From contig CAKPDM010000023.1 of the NCBI GenBank assembly GCA_934148995.1, positions 1-13,883 of the forward strand: 13,883 bases of DNA. The letters are read 5' to 3'. The notes under the pieces were generated by a model. It was given only the letters and a program-made list of their open reading frames with translations. It made no database searches and was not told the DNA's origin. Source of the stretch: an uncultured Bacilli bacterium (GTDB lineage: Bacteria > Bacillota_I > Bacilli_A > RF39 > UBA660). The translations under genes and the position numbers were made by a program. Below, piece by piece: positions 8,099 through 13,883 of this stretch. Positions within the stretch are counted from its first letter, which is position 1. Every line of letters begins with the position of its first letter.

Positions 8099-8867
8099 AT
8101 TAGAAAGAGAAAAGTTAGAACAAAAGATAAAAACATGTGAAAAATTAGGAGCAGTTTCCTTTCAAAAATTAGTTTTTACAGCGGAAAAATTGAAATATAG
8201 TACTATTCATAGATTTTTTCCGAATTATTTAGTTTTTAATGACAAGATAATTGAGCATGAAGTGACAAAGAAACTGAAGAAAATTACTAATGAAGAAGAT
8301 AAAACTAAGCTTTTAAAGGCAGCAAGAATGGCTAAAATGACTAGTCGACGAGAATTAAATTATAGGCAAAACAGGAATTATCATATAAATAATAATAATC
8401 CAACTATCATATATGATTATTTTAACTGGAATAAAAATATTCATAAAAAAGGTTTAATAAAGAATGCTATTTTTCTTCCAATATTTCTTAGTTTATCAAT
8501 TGTTAATTTTCCAGTCGCCATGCCATTACTGGTTATTGAGTTGTGTAGTGCTTTCTTAAACTTTGAGTGTATTAATATTCAAAATTATAATATTTACCGC
8601 TATAAAAAAGTAGAATCTTCTATAAAGAAGAGAGTAGTAAGACAATATAAAAATAATGTTGAAAAATATGGTGAAGCTTCAGAAGTCGTTTTTAATAGCT
8701 TAGATAAAGATAATACTAAATTACCAAGCGTTGATGAGATAGTAGAAAATATTACTACTAAAGAACAAGCAGTGCAGATGAAAGAATTAATAGATAAAAT
8801 GATGAATGAAAGAAAATCGCTTTCTAGTGAGAAAAACACTAACCAATTTGTCAAAAAAAAGTCTTAA
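8091..8867 (+). CDS. Unrecognised membrane protein with long charged flanks
   Basis: This is a 258-aa protein, the last gene of the polC operon. It has a charged, helical N-terminal domain (~1-118), a hydrophobic block at ~121-160 (segments AIFLPIFLSLSIV and AMPLLVIELCSAFLNF around a Pro) that probably forms a two-helix membrane hairpin, and a charged C-terminal domain (~165-258) ending KKKS. By the positive-inside rule both flanks would be cytoplasmic. The start overlaps the previous gene by 8 nt, with AGGA (8080-8083) seven bases upstream. The last codons and the TAA lie inside the operon terminator. The function is unknown; the tight coupling points to a shared job with the two genes before it. 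Confidence 0.82.
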   Translation: MDELEREKLEQKIKTCEKLGAVSFQKLVFTAEKLKYSTIHRFFPNYLVFNDKIIEHEVTKKLKKITNEEDKTKLLKAARMAKMTSRRELNYRQNRNYHINNNNPTIIYDYFNWNKNIHKKGLIKNAIFLPIFLSLSIVNFPVAMPLLVIELCSAFLNFECINIQNYNIYRYKKVESSIKKRVVRQYKNNVEKYGEASEVVFNSLDKDNTKLPSVDEIVENITTKEQAVQMKELIDKMMNERKSLSSEKNTNQFVKKKS

Positions 8868-8887
8868 AATATAAGACTTTTTCTTTT
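8856..8887 (+). terminator. Terminator of the polC operon
   Basis: An 11-bp stem (8856-8866 with 8872-8882, core AAGTCTTA/TAAGACTT) has a 5-nt loop and ends in U-rich sequence (TTTTTCTTTT). The stop codon at 8865-8867 is part of the hairpin. The next promoter begins immediately downstream. Confidence 0.85.
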
Positions 8888-8892
8888 AATAA

Positions 8893-8916
8893 TGTTATAA
8901 TTAAGACTAAAGGAGG
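8893..8916 (+). promoter_or_regulatory. Extended -10 promoter and strong ribosome site of the hydrolase-murF-ddl operon
   Basis: TGTTATAAT (8893-8901) is a perfect extended -10. The -35 position holds only AAGACT inside the upstream terminator, so recognition probably relies on the extended -10. Transcription would start near 8908, almost on top of AGGAGG (8911-8916), six bases before the ATG at 8923. Confidence 0.55.
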
Positions 8917-8922
8917 TTACAT

Positions 8923-9654
8923 ATGGCAGAGAAAGTAAACCTAGATACTATTAATTACATACAATATGGTAATGATAAAGGTAAAGATATCATTCTTTTA
9001 CATGGTTGGGGTCAAAATACTGAAATGATGCAACCATTGGGTAATCTACTTGCTGATAATTACCATATCACTATCATTGATTTACCAGGGTTTGGAAAGA
9101 GTAAGGAACCGGAAGTAGCACTATCTGTAATGGATTATACTAATATAGTTCATAGCTTAGCCTTAAAACTAAATATTAAAAAACCAACATTAATTGGACA
9201 TTCCTTTGGAGGAAGAATATCTATTTGTTATGGTGCCACTTATGAAGTTGAGAAATTAGTATTATGTGGTTCACCTTGTGTTCGAACAAAGAAAGGTTTA
9301 ACTTTAAAAGAAAAGTTGTTAAAAACTGCTAAAAAATTACCAGGAATGGAGAAAGTAGCAGATATTGCTAAAAATTATATCGGGTCTACTGATTATAAAA
9401 ATGCTAGTCCTATAATGAAAGAAATACTAGTTAAAACAGTAAATGAAGATTTATCTGATTATGCTCGAAAAATAAAAGTACCAGTTATCTTAATTTGGGG
9501 TGAATATGATGAAGCAGCACCAATTGAGGAAGGTAGAATGTTAGAAGGCCTTCTACAAGATGGAGCAATGATAGTCTTACCCGGCACTCATTATGCTTAC
9601 TTAGAAAATCTTTATCAAGTAGGTTCTATTATTAATAAATTTATGGAGGAATAA
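8923..9654 (+). CDS. Alpha/beta-fold hydrolase
   Basis: This is a 243-aa cytoplasmic hydrolase of the alpha/beta superfamily (esterase, lipase or peptidase type; substrate unknown). The oxyanion-loop motif LLHGWGQN is near residues 25-32, the nucleophile elbow GHSFGG has Ser94, the acid is Asp196 in WGEYDEAAP, and the base is His223 in PGTHYAY. The catalytic triad is therefore complete and in canonical order. The length is normal for the family, and there is no signal peptide. It is the first gene of an operon with murF (1-nt gap) and ddl. The spacing means it is co-translated with cell-wall genes, which hints at a role near envelope metabolism, but this is contextual only. Confidence 0.93.
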   Translation: MAEKVNLDTINYIQYGNDKGKDIILLHGWGQNTEMMQPLGNLLADNYHITIIDLPGFGKSKEPEVALSVMDYTNIVHSLALKLNIKKPTLIGHSFGGRISICYGATYEVEKLVLCGSPCVRTKKGLTLKEKLLKTAKKLPGMEKVADIAKNYIGSTDYKNASPIMKEILVKTVNEDLSDYARKIKVPVILIWGEYDEAAPIEEGRMLEGLLQDGAMIVLPGTHYAYLENLYQVGSIINKFMEE

Positions 9655-9655
9655 A

Positions 9656-11278
9656 ATGTTTTTTAGAATTATTTTACTGTTAATAATAACAGGAGCAATT
9701 ATTATTAAATCAAAGAAAAATTTACATATGTTACAACAAAATCTTTATAATGAAAATAATCGTTATATTAAATGGGTTTTAAATAATAGTAAAAACTTTA
9801 TTACAATAGAGTTAGCTTGTCTTTTCTTAGTAGCATTGGCTAACTGCTTCTTAGCAACTAAAAATACTATTGCTTTAATAATTAATATTATAGCTGCTAT
9901 TCTTTATATAGTATTTATTGCTAAATTCTATAAAGATATGAAAAATGAACAAGTAAAGAAGCCATTAGTAGTAACAGCTAGAGTTAAAAGGTTAATCGGA
10001 ACAGAAACAGTATTATACTTAATACCATTAGTTATTTTATTCTTAGTAAGAGATGATATAGTTTATAGTAGTTATGTTGTATTTATTTATGCTTTAGTTG
10101 CTTATTTAAACAACTTAGTATTACTAGTAGCAAACTTTATCAATAAATATACTTTAGAAAAATATGTTTATTATCATTTTAAACATATGGCGATGAAAAA
10201 ACTTCATAGTATGGAAAACTTAAAAGTAGTAGGAATAACTGGAAGTTATGGAAAAACTAGTAGTAAGAATATTCTTGCTGATATTTTAAATATCAAATAT
10301 GTCACATTACCAACTCCAAAGAATTTAAACACTCCTTATGGACTTATTATTACTATCAATAATCACTTAGATAAGTTTACAGAAGTATTTATTGCAGAAA
10401 TGGGAGCTTATAAAACAGGAGAAATAAAACAACTTTGTGATATGGTTAAACCTAAATATGGTATTTTAACTAAGATTGGAACTGCTCATTTAGAAACATT
10501 TGGTAGTGAAGAAAATATTCAAAAGACTAAGTTTGAACTTATTGAATCTTTACCACTTGATGGAGTAGGTGTTTTAAATAGAGATGATCCTAAACAAGTT
10601 AGTTATAAACTAAAGAATAAATGTAAAATATTATGGGTAGGTATTGAAAACAGTGATGTTGATGTTTATGCCCATGATATAAAATGTTCTAATGTTGGAA
10701 CAAGTTTCAAAGTTAAGTTTAAAAACGAAGAAAAAGATTATGAGTTTGAAACAATGCTTTTAGGAAACCATAATGTTTATAATATTCTAGCAGGTTTAGC
10801 ACTAGGTTATGAATTTGGAATACCTGTTGAAAAATTACAGCAATCTGTTAAAACAATCAAACCCGTTGAACATCGTCTAGAACTAAAAAAACTAGGTACC
10901 TTCTATCAAATAGATGATGCTTATAATTCTAATCCAGTTGGAGCTAAAGGAGCAATTGATGTTTTATCAATGATGCCAGGAGTTAAAGTAGTTGTAACAC
11001 CAGGCATGGTTGAATTAGGTGATAAAGAAGATTATTATAATGAAAAATTCGGAGAACAAATCGCTGAAAAAGGAAATATCGATTATGTTGTTTTAATTGG
11101 ACAAAAGAAAACATTACCAATTAGAAAAGGATTAGAAAATAAAAACTATGATATGGATAAAGTTATAGTTTACAATGATGTTAGAGAAGCATACAATTTT
11201 ATTAGAGGTATTAATACAAAAGAAGATGTTTATGCTTTATTTGAAAATGATCTACCTGATACTTATAATGAAAAATAG
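9656..11278 (+). CDS. murF: MurF-type Mur ligase with an N-terminal membrane domain
   Basis: The catalytic part is UDP-MurNAc-tripeptide:D-Ala-D-Ala ligase, which completes the soluble peptidoglycan precursor using ATP. The P-loop is GSYGKTS (196-202), the central domain carries EMGAYKTGEI and GTAHLE, and the C-terminal domain carries EHRLEL and the MurF-like DDAYNSNP (420-427). The first ~185 residues are not part of standard ~450-aa MurF. They contain about five hydrophobic segments (near 3-18, 48-67, 70-90, 115-133 and 137-160), so the 540-aa enzyme should be membrane-bound. GGAGGA (9645-9650) sits five bases before the ATG, inside the end of the hydrolase gene. ddl follows after 14 nt, matching the pathway because Ddl makes the dipeptide substrate. 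The possibility that it is another amide-forming Mur ligase is not excluded, but the ddl neighbour favours MurF. Confidence 0.88.
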   Translation: MFFRIILLLIITGAIIIKSKKNLHMLQQNLYNENNRYIKWVLNNSKNFITIELACLFLVALANCFLATKNTIALIINIIAAILYIVFIAKFYKDMKNEQVKKPLVVTARVKRLIGTETVLYLIPLVILFLVRDDIVYSSYVVFIYALVAYLNNLVLLVANFINKYTLEKYVYYHFKHMAMKKLHSMENLKVVGITGSYGKTSSKNILADILNIKYVTLPTPKNLNTPYGLIITINNHLDKFTEVFIAEMGAYKTGEIKQLCDMVKPKYGILTKIGTAHLETFGSEENIQKTKFELIESLPLDGVGVLNRDDPKQVSYKLKNKCKILWVGIENSDVDVYAHDIKCSNVGTSFKVKFKNEEKDYEFETMLLGNHNVYNILAGLALGYEFGIPVEKLQQSVKTIKPVEHRLELKKLGTFYQIDDAYNSNPVGAKGAIDVLSMMPGVKVVVTPGMVELGDKEDYYNEKFGEQIAEKGNIDYVVLIGQKKTLPIRKGLENKNYDMDKVIVYNDVREAYNFIRGINTKEDVYALFENDLPDTYNEK

Positions 11279-11292
11279 AAAGGATGTTTAAA

Positions 11293-12519
11293 ATGAGAAT
11301 AAAAGTAGGAGTTATTTTTGGAGGAGAAAGTGTTGAACATGAAGTAAGTATAATTACAGCTGTTCAAGCGATGAATAAAATTAATCAAGAAAAATATCAA
11401 ATAGTACCTATTTATATCACTAAAGAAGGTGAATGGTATACAGGAGATATGCTTCTTGATGTAGAAAGCTATCAAGATTTAGGGCTTATTAAAAAATATG
11501 CTAGTAACGTAGTATTATATCGCAGAGATAATCAATTTGTATTACAAAGTAAAGGGTTCTTTAGAAAAGTAATTACTGATATAGACGTTGCTTTTCCAAT
11601 TACTCATGGTACTAATGTAGAAGATGGTGTTTTACAAGGATATTTACAAACAATAGGAATTCCTTATGTTGGACCTAATGTTTATGCTGGCGTAGTAGGA
11701 CAAGATAAAGTTTACATGCGTGATATATTTAAAGCTAATGATATATCTATTCCTAATTATACTTGGTTTTATGATAGTGACTATAAAGATGATGCTGCTA
11801 GTGTAATCAAGAAAATAGAAAAATTAACTTATCCAGTTATTGTTAAACCAGCAACTACTGGTAGTAGTATAGGTATTGGTACTGCTAAAGATAAAAAAGA
11901 ATTAGAGAAAGCAATAGATGAAGCTATTAATTATGACTCTAAGATAATTGTTGAAGAAATGGTACCTAACTTAATGGAAGTAAATATTTCTGTTTTAGGA
12001 AATCATTCAGCACAAGAAGTTAGTGTTATTGAAGAAGTACTATCTACTCATAATTTCTTAACATTTGAAGAAAAATATGTTGGTAGTAGCAAAGTTAAAG
12101 GAAAACTAGGAGCAAAATTAGCACCTCGTAAAGGATCTAAAGGAATGGCTAGTGCTTCTCGTAAAATACCAGCAGATCTTACTGATAAAATGAAAGAAGA
12201 AGTAGAAGATTTAGCTGTTAGAGTATTTAAAGCTTTAGGAAGTAGTGGCGTAGCAAGAATAGATATGCTAGTTGATAAAAAAGCTAAGAAGGTCTATGTT
12301 AATGAAATCAATTCTATTCCTGGAAGTTTAGCATTCTATCTATGGGATAAGAAAGGTAAAGATTATACAACTTTACTAGATGAAATGATTAGTATCGCTA
12401 TTAAAGATTATAAAATTAGAACAAGTAAAGTTCATACTTTTGATAATAACATTCTACAAGGTTTTGCCAGTGGTAATGGTTTAAAAGGCATGAAAGGTAT
12501 GAAAGGAAAATTAAGATAA
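11293..12519 (+). CDS. ddl: D-alanine-D-alanine ligase family protein
   Basis: This 408-aa ATP-grasp enzyme is expected to join two D-alanines for MurF. GGESVEHEVSI (10-20) is the classic N-terminal substrate motif (Glu15). VKPATTGSSIG includes the ATP-binding Lys185 and the serine loop. Asp324, Glu338 and Asn340 (ARIDML and NEINSIPG) are the expected Mg ligands. It differs from typical ~350-aa Ddl in three ways: a basic Gly/Ser/Lys insertion before SRKIPADL (~265-295), NEINSIPGSLAFYLW where PGFT/PGMT is usual, and a GLKGMKGMKGKLR tail. The upstream ATG at 11284 is rejected because AGG abuts it directly; AAGGA (11280-11284) sits eight bases before the ATG at 11293. It is the last gene of its operon. 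Another D-amino acid or D-hydroxyacid as second substrate cannot be ruled out. Confidence 0.9.
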   Translation: MRIKVGVIFGGESVEHEVSIITAVQAMNKINQEKYQIVPIYITKEGEWYTGDMLLDVESYQDLGLIKKYASNVVLYRRDNQFVLQSKGFFRKVITDIDVAFPITHGTNVEDGVLQGYLQTIGIPYVGPNVYAGVVGQDKVYMRDIFKANDISIPNYTWFYDSDYKDDAASVIKKIEKLTYPVIVKPATTGSSIGIGTAKDKKELEKAIDEAINYDSKIIVEEMVPNLMEVNISVLGNHSAQEVSVIEEVLSTHNFLTFEEKYVGSSKVKGKLGAKLAPRKGSKGMASASRKIPADLTDKMKEEVEDLAVRVFKALGSSGVARIDMLVDKKAKKVYVNEINSIPGSLAFYLWDKKGKDYTTLLDEMISIAIKDYKIRTSKVHTFDNNILQGFASGNGLKGMKGMKGKLR

Positions 12520-12520
12520 T

Positions 12521-12545
12521 AAAAACAGGTTTTAAGCCTGTTTTT
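12521..12545. terminator. Bidirectional terminator between convergent genes
   Basis: AAAAACAGG (12521-12529) pairs perfectly with CCTGTTTTT (12537-12545) around a 7-nt loop. U-runs are available on both strands, so it can end the ddl transcript and the convergent gene at 12544-12933. The stop codon of the latter (12544-12546) reaches into the stem. Confidence 0.85.
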
Positions 12546-12933
12546 AATTTTCAGTATTATTTTCAGTTTTAGTAGTATCATCAGTAACTTCGGTATTTAA
12601 TCCCTTTGCTTTTTCTGCTCCCAGTGTCCAACAAGCGGCTACTTGAAAACTATCATTATTAGTACCAGCATAACTTAACAACGCCATAGTAGTATCAACA
12701 ATAGTAGGAAGTAAGAAAACTATTATCGCCGCTAAAATCTTATGAATTATATTGCTCCCTTTATTCTTAGCATCAGGATTTATTAAGAAACCTACTAAAG
12801 AAATTATGACAGATAGAATCAAAATGACCGGAACAATTATACAAATCATTTGAACTATCGTGTGAACAGTACTTAATATATTAGCAAGAGCAAAGTCAGA
12901 ACAATCATTAGTAGTAACTAAAAATTTAATCAT
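12544..12933 (-). CDS. Two-helix membrane protein resembling VirB2/TrbC-type pilin subunits
   Basis: This is a 129-aa membrane protein. The N-terminal ~20 residues are followed by a hydrophobic helix (~26-51, ICIIVPVILILSVIISLVGF), a short polar Lys/Asn loop (52-63) and a second helix (~64-87), then a hydrophilic Asp/Thr/Asn-rich tail. This helix-polar loop-helix plan is shared by VirB2/TrbC-like pilins and the Mbov_0395-type proteins of Mollicutes relatives. Cys11 and Cys101 sit just outside the helices and could pair if both are exposed. GAGG (complement of 12941-12944) is seven bases upstream of the ATG, and the promoter is at 12957-12984. No other conjugation or secretion gene lies in the window, so it is an orphan and the family call is weak. 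Confidence 0.78.
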   Translation of the reverse strand: MIKFLVTTNDCSDFALANILSTVHTIVQMICIIVPVILILSVIISLVGFLINPDAKNKGSNIIHKILAAIIVFLLPTIVDTTMALLSYAGTNNDSFQVAACWTLGAEKAKGLNTEVTDDTTKTENNTEN

Positions 12934-12956
12934 AGTAAAACCTCATTTCATATTTA

Positions 12957-12984
12957 ATTATAATAGAATTTCAAAAAAAATCAA
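12957..12984 (-). promoter_or_regulatory. Promoter of the minus-strand membrane-protein gene
   Basis: On the minus strand TTGATT (12979-12984), a 16-nt spacer and a perfect TATAAT (12957-12962) precede the gene. The promoter is divergent from the small gene at 13092. Confidence 0.55.
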
Positions 12985-13048
12985 AGATAATAATTTACAT
13001 CTATTTACAAGTGGGAAGATAATCAATTAAATATATATAATAAAAATA

Positions 13049-13080
13049 TGATATGATTAAATTGTATTAAATGAAAGGAG
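13049..13080 (+). promoter_or_regulatory. Extended -10 and ribosome site of the 54-aa membrane protein
   Basis: TGATATGAT (13049-13057) is an extended -10, with no good -35 at the expected distance. Transcription would start near 13064. AAAGGAG (13074-13080) then serves the ATG at 13092 (11-nt spacing) and not the ATG at 13071, which would sit only a few bases into the transcript. Confidence 0.4.
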
Positions 13081-13091
13081 TAGACATACTT

Positions 13092-13256
13092 ATGCGTTTA
13101 GGAATGTTAGTATTATTTTTCTTTTTGTATCTTGGAATCATATTTTTAATACTAATGGGATTCAAAAGAAAAAGTAAAGTTTTAAAAGTGGTTGGTATAT
13201 CATTACTAGTAATAGCAATTATATTTTCTATAGTTATAGGAATAATTTACGGTTAG
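13092..13256 (+). CDS. Small two-helix membrane protein
   Basis: This 54-aa protein is almost entirely two hydrophobic helices (~4-23 and ~33-53) joined by a basic loop, FKRKSKVLK, which should lie in the cytoplasm. No function can be assigned. Starting at the in-frame ATG at 13071 would add seven residues (MKGVDIL) but leaves no ribosome site upstream. The AAAGGAG inside that extension argues for 13092, although the 11-nt spacing is long. It is monocistronic, and no hairpin terminator follows, only a T-run at 13260-13264. Confidence 0.6.
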   Translation: MRLGMLVLFFFLYLGIIFLILMGFKRKSKVLKVVGISLLVIAIIFSIVIGIIYG

Positions 13257-13268
13257 CATTTTTTCTTA

Positions 13269-13297
13269 TTGTTAAATGTCAAAGATTATGATATTAT
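13269..13297 (+). promoter_or_regulatory. Promoter of the surface-protein leader, extended -10
   Basis: TTGTTA (13269-13274), a 17-nt spacer and TATTAT (13292-13297) within TGATATTAT (13289-13297) make this the best-formed promoter in the window. Transcription would start near 13304, giving a ~190-nt leader before the gene at 13496. The -10 lies in one arm of an AT-rich inverted repeat (13292-13300 with 13321-13329) that could be an operator or chance. Confidence 0.6.
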
Positions 13298-13331
13298 TAA
13301 GATGTCAATAATACTGATATTTAATAATAAG

Positions 13332-13411
13332 GAAGGTAGGAGACAGTTGTGGTAGTAGTAAAAAACTGTCAACAATTAAATTCTGATTCAAGAAGTAGTA
13401 AACCTACTTTC
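13332..13411 (+). ncRNA. Structured leader RNA with alternative pairings
   Basis: In one conformation, a 9-bp helix P1 (13332-13340 with 13403-13411, one G-U) encloses a 7-bp hairpin (GACAGTT 13342-13348 with AACTGTC 13364-13370) and a small hairpin (13381-13384 with 13391-13394). In the other, AAGTAG (13393-13398) pairs with CTACTT (13404-13409) as a local hairpin, which breaks P1. Both forms sit directly before U6 (13412-13417). P1 also covers the ribosome site of the leader ORF. I could not match it to a known riboswitch. The pairing is seen in the sequence; the switching role is inferred. Confidence 0.45.
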
Positions 13412-13423
13412 TTTTTTCAATGA
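13349..13423 (+). CDS. Candidate 24-aa leader peptide ORF
   Basis: A GTG start at 13349 has AGGAG (13338-13342) exactly six bases upstream, the best-spaced ribosome site of the leader. The peptide begins MVVVKNCQQL and ends SSKPTFFFQ before TGA at 13421-13423. The Phe codons come from the U-tract of the first terminator, and the stop codon touches the first base of the second terminator stem. A ribosome translating it would run through the first terminator hairpin and pause at the second. This suggests an attenuation leader for the surface-protein gene and not a functional peptide. Confidence 0.5.
   Translation: MVVVKNCQQLNSDSRSSKPTFFFQ
13391..13417 (+). terminator. First leader terminator
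   Basis: Hairpin AAGTAG/CTACTT (13393-13398 with 13404-13409, loop TAAAC) leads into CTTTTTT (U6 at 13412-13417). Its 3' arm is shared with the alternative helix P1. It lies inside the leader ORF. Confidence 0.5.
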
Positions 13424-13460
13424 TAGATTAATATCAAAAAGGTATAAATCTATCTTTTTT
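13422..13460 (+). terminator. Second leader terminator
   Basis: GATAGATT (13422-13429) pairs with AATCTATC (13447-13454). After one A-A mismatch the helix continues ATATC/GGTAT (13431-13435 with 13441-13445) to an A5 loop, and the 3' arm is followed by U6 (13455-13460). It stands 36 nt before the start of the surface-protein gene, so full expression requires read-through. Confidence 0.8.
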
Positions 13461-13495
13461 GTTAAATACTAAAATAGAAAGTGTAGGTTTTGATC

Positions 13496-13883
13496 ATGAA
13501 AAATAAAAAGAAAGATTTCATCTTAATATTAATAGTTTTTGTCTTACTAATAGCAATAGTAGGTATCAGTTATGCAGCATTTAACTACGCGGGAACTGGT
13601 CAAAAGTTAAATACAATCACAACCGGTACAATAACTATGGAATATGTAGAAAGTAGTAATGTTATTTCTATGAACAATGCCCTTCCTACGACAGATTCAA
13701 CAGGAAAGACAAGGTTGAAAGCTGGTGAGTATTTTGATTTTACAGTAAAATCATCAATCGCTGGTAATACCGATATCAACTATGAAATAGCAGCCAAAGA
13801 AGAAAGTGGAAATACTTTTAGCGGAAGTAATATCAGATATTATTTGACAACAGTAGATGAAAACGGAAAAGAAACAGAAGTAA
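13496..13883 (+). CDS. Secreted camelysin/TasA-like surface protein, 3' end outside the window
   Basis: 129 codons are open to the window edge. The N-terminus has a basic MKNKKKD, a hydrophobic core (8-24) and SYAAFNYAG, a signal peptide or membrane anchor with possible cleavage around SYA. The following NTITTGTITMEY and the extracellular beta-rich, Asn/Thr/Ser-rich sequence resemble the start of camelysin/TasA-type matrix proteins, in which a short aromatic motif after the signal leads into a TGxL/TGxI strand. The ribosome site is weak (AGG at 13485-13487, eight bases away). Expression is probably governed by the leader at 13304-13460. The family call is tentative, since only the N-terminal part is visible; a generic surface-anchored protein is the alternative. 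Confidence 0.72.
   Translation, partial: MKNKKKDFILILIVFVLLIAIVGISYAAFNYAGTGQKLNTITTGTITMEYVESSNVISMNNALPTTDSTGKTRLKAGEYFDFTVKSSIAGNTDINYEIAAKEESGNTFSGSNIRYYLTTVDENGKETEV

Noticed and set aside
7808..8140. TGA read as tryptophan (Mycoplasma code)
   Set aside because: TGA ends the 96-aa gene in a normal overlapping arrangement, and polC uses only TGG over 1535 codons.
8600..8854. Minus-strand 84-codon ORF
   Set aside because: It is a shadow of the membrane-protein gene at 8091-8867 with no start signals.
11284..11292. Upstream ATG as the start of ddl
   Set aside because: AGG directly abuts this ATG, so it cannot serve it. The ATG at 11293 has correct spacing and gives the family's usual N-terminus.
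11263..11475. Minus-strand 70-codon ORF over the murF-ddl junction
   Set aside because: It is antisense to two well-supported genes, with an AT-driven Phe/Tyr/Ile-rich composition.
13071..13091. ATG at 13071 as start of the small membrane protein
   Set aside because: It has no upstream ribosome site and lies within a few bases of the predicted transcription start. AAAGGAG inside this stretch fits the later ATG better.
13332..13411. Known riboswitch (purine, c-di-GMP, preQ1, tetrahydrofolate, T-box)
   Set aside because: The three-way junction is superficially purine-like, but I find none of the conserved aptamer cores of these classes.

Overview
The window looks like chromosome from a low-GC, AT-rich Firmicutes-type bacterium. 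Evidence for this is a Gram-positive-type PolC replicative polymerase, strong AGGAGG-like ribosome sites, short U-tailed hairpin terminators and dense co-directional operons. TGA is used as a stop (it ends the small gene at 7808-8098), and tryptophan is TGG throughout the 1535-codon polC, so this is the standard code and not the Mycoplasma code. MurF and Ddl show that the cell makes peptidoglycan precursors. An uncultured gut Bacilli lineage (RF39/Erysipelotrichia-like) is my best guess, but it is inference from gene style only.

Layout. 1-180: intergenic DNA with a minus-strand terminator, a possible insertion-sequence end, an 18-bp perfect palindrome and the terminator of a minus-strand [4Fe-4S] ferredoxin gene (172-414). 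415-532: divergent promoters. 533-1333: a charged, C-terminally membrane-anchored protein. 1428-8867: a five-gene operon holding an unrecognised protein with a degenerate zincin-like pattern, polC, a transglutaminase/papain-fold-like protein, a 96-aa acidic protein and a membrane protein, closed by a terminator that overlaps the last stop codon. 8923-12519: an alpha/beta hydrolase, a membrane-fused MurF and a D-Ala-D-Ala-type ligase, closed by a bidirectional terminator. 12544-12933 (minus): a two-helix VirB2/TrbC-pilin-like membrane protein. 13092-13256: a 54-aa membrane protein. 13292-13460: a promoter, a 24-codon leader ORF and two tandem terminators. 13496 to the window end: the start of a secreted camelysin/TasA-like surface protein.

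How they work together. MurF and Ddl cooperate directly: Ddl makes the dipeptide that MurF adds to the UDP-MurNAc-tripeptide. PolC is the replicase, but its operon partners are not known replication factors. The three genes after polC (Cys-His-Asp enzyme, small acidic protein, membrane protein) are tightly coupled and could be a functional unit.

The two places most worth a second look are this post-polC trio and the leader of the surface-protein gene. In that leader a well-formed small ORF is interleaved with mutually exclusive RNA hairpins and two terminators, a layout typical of transcription attenuation. I did not recognise a known riboswitch, tRNA, rRNA or CRISPR array.
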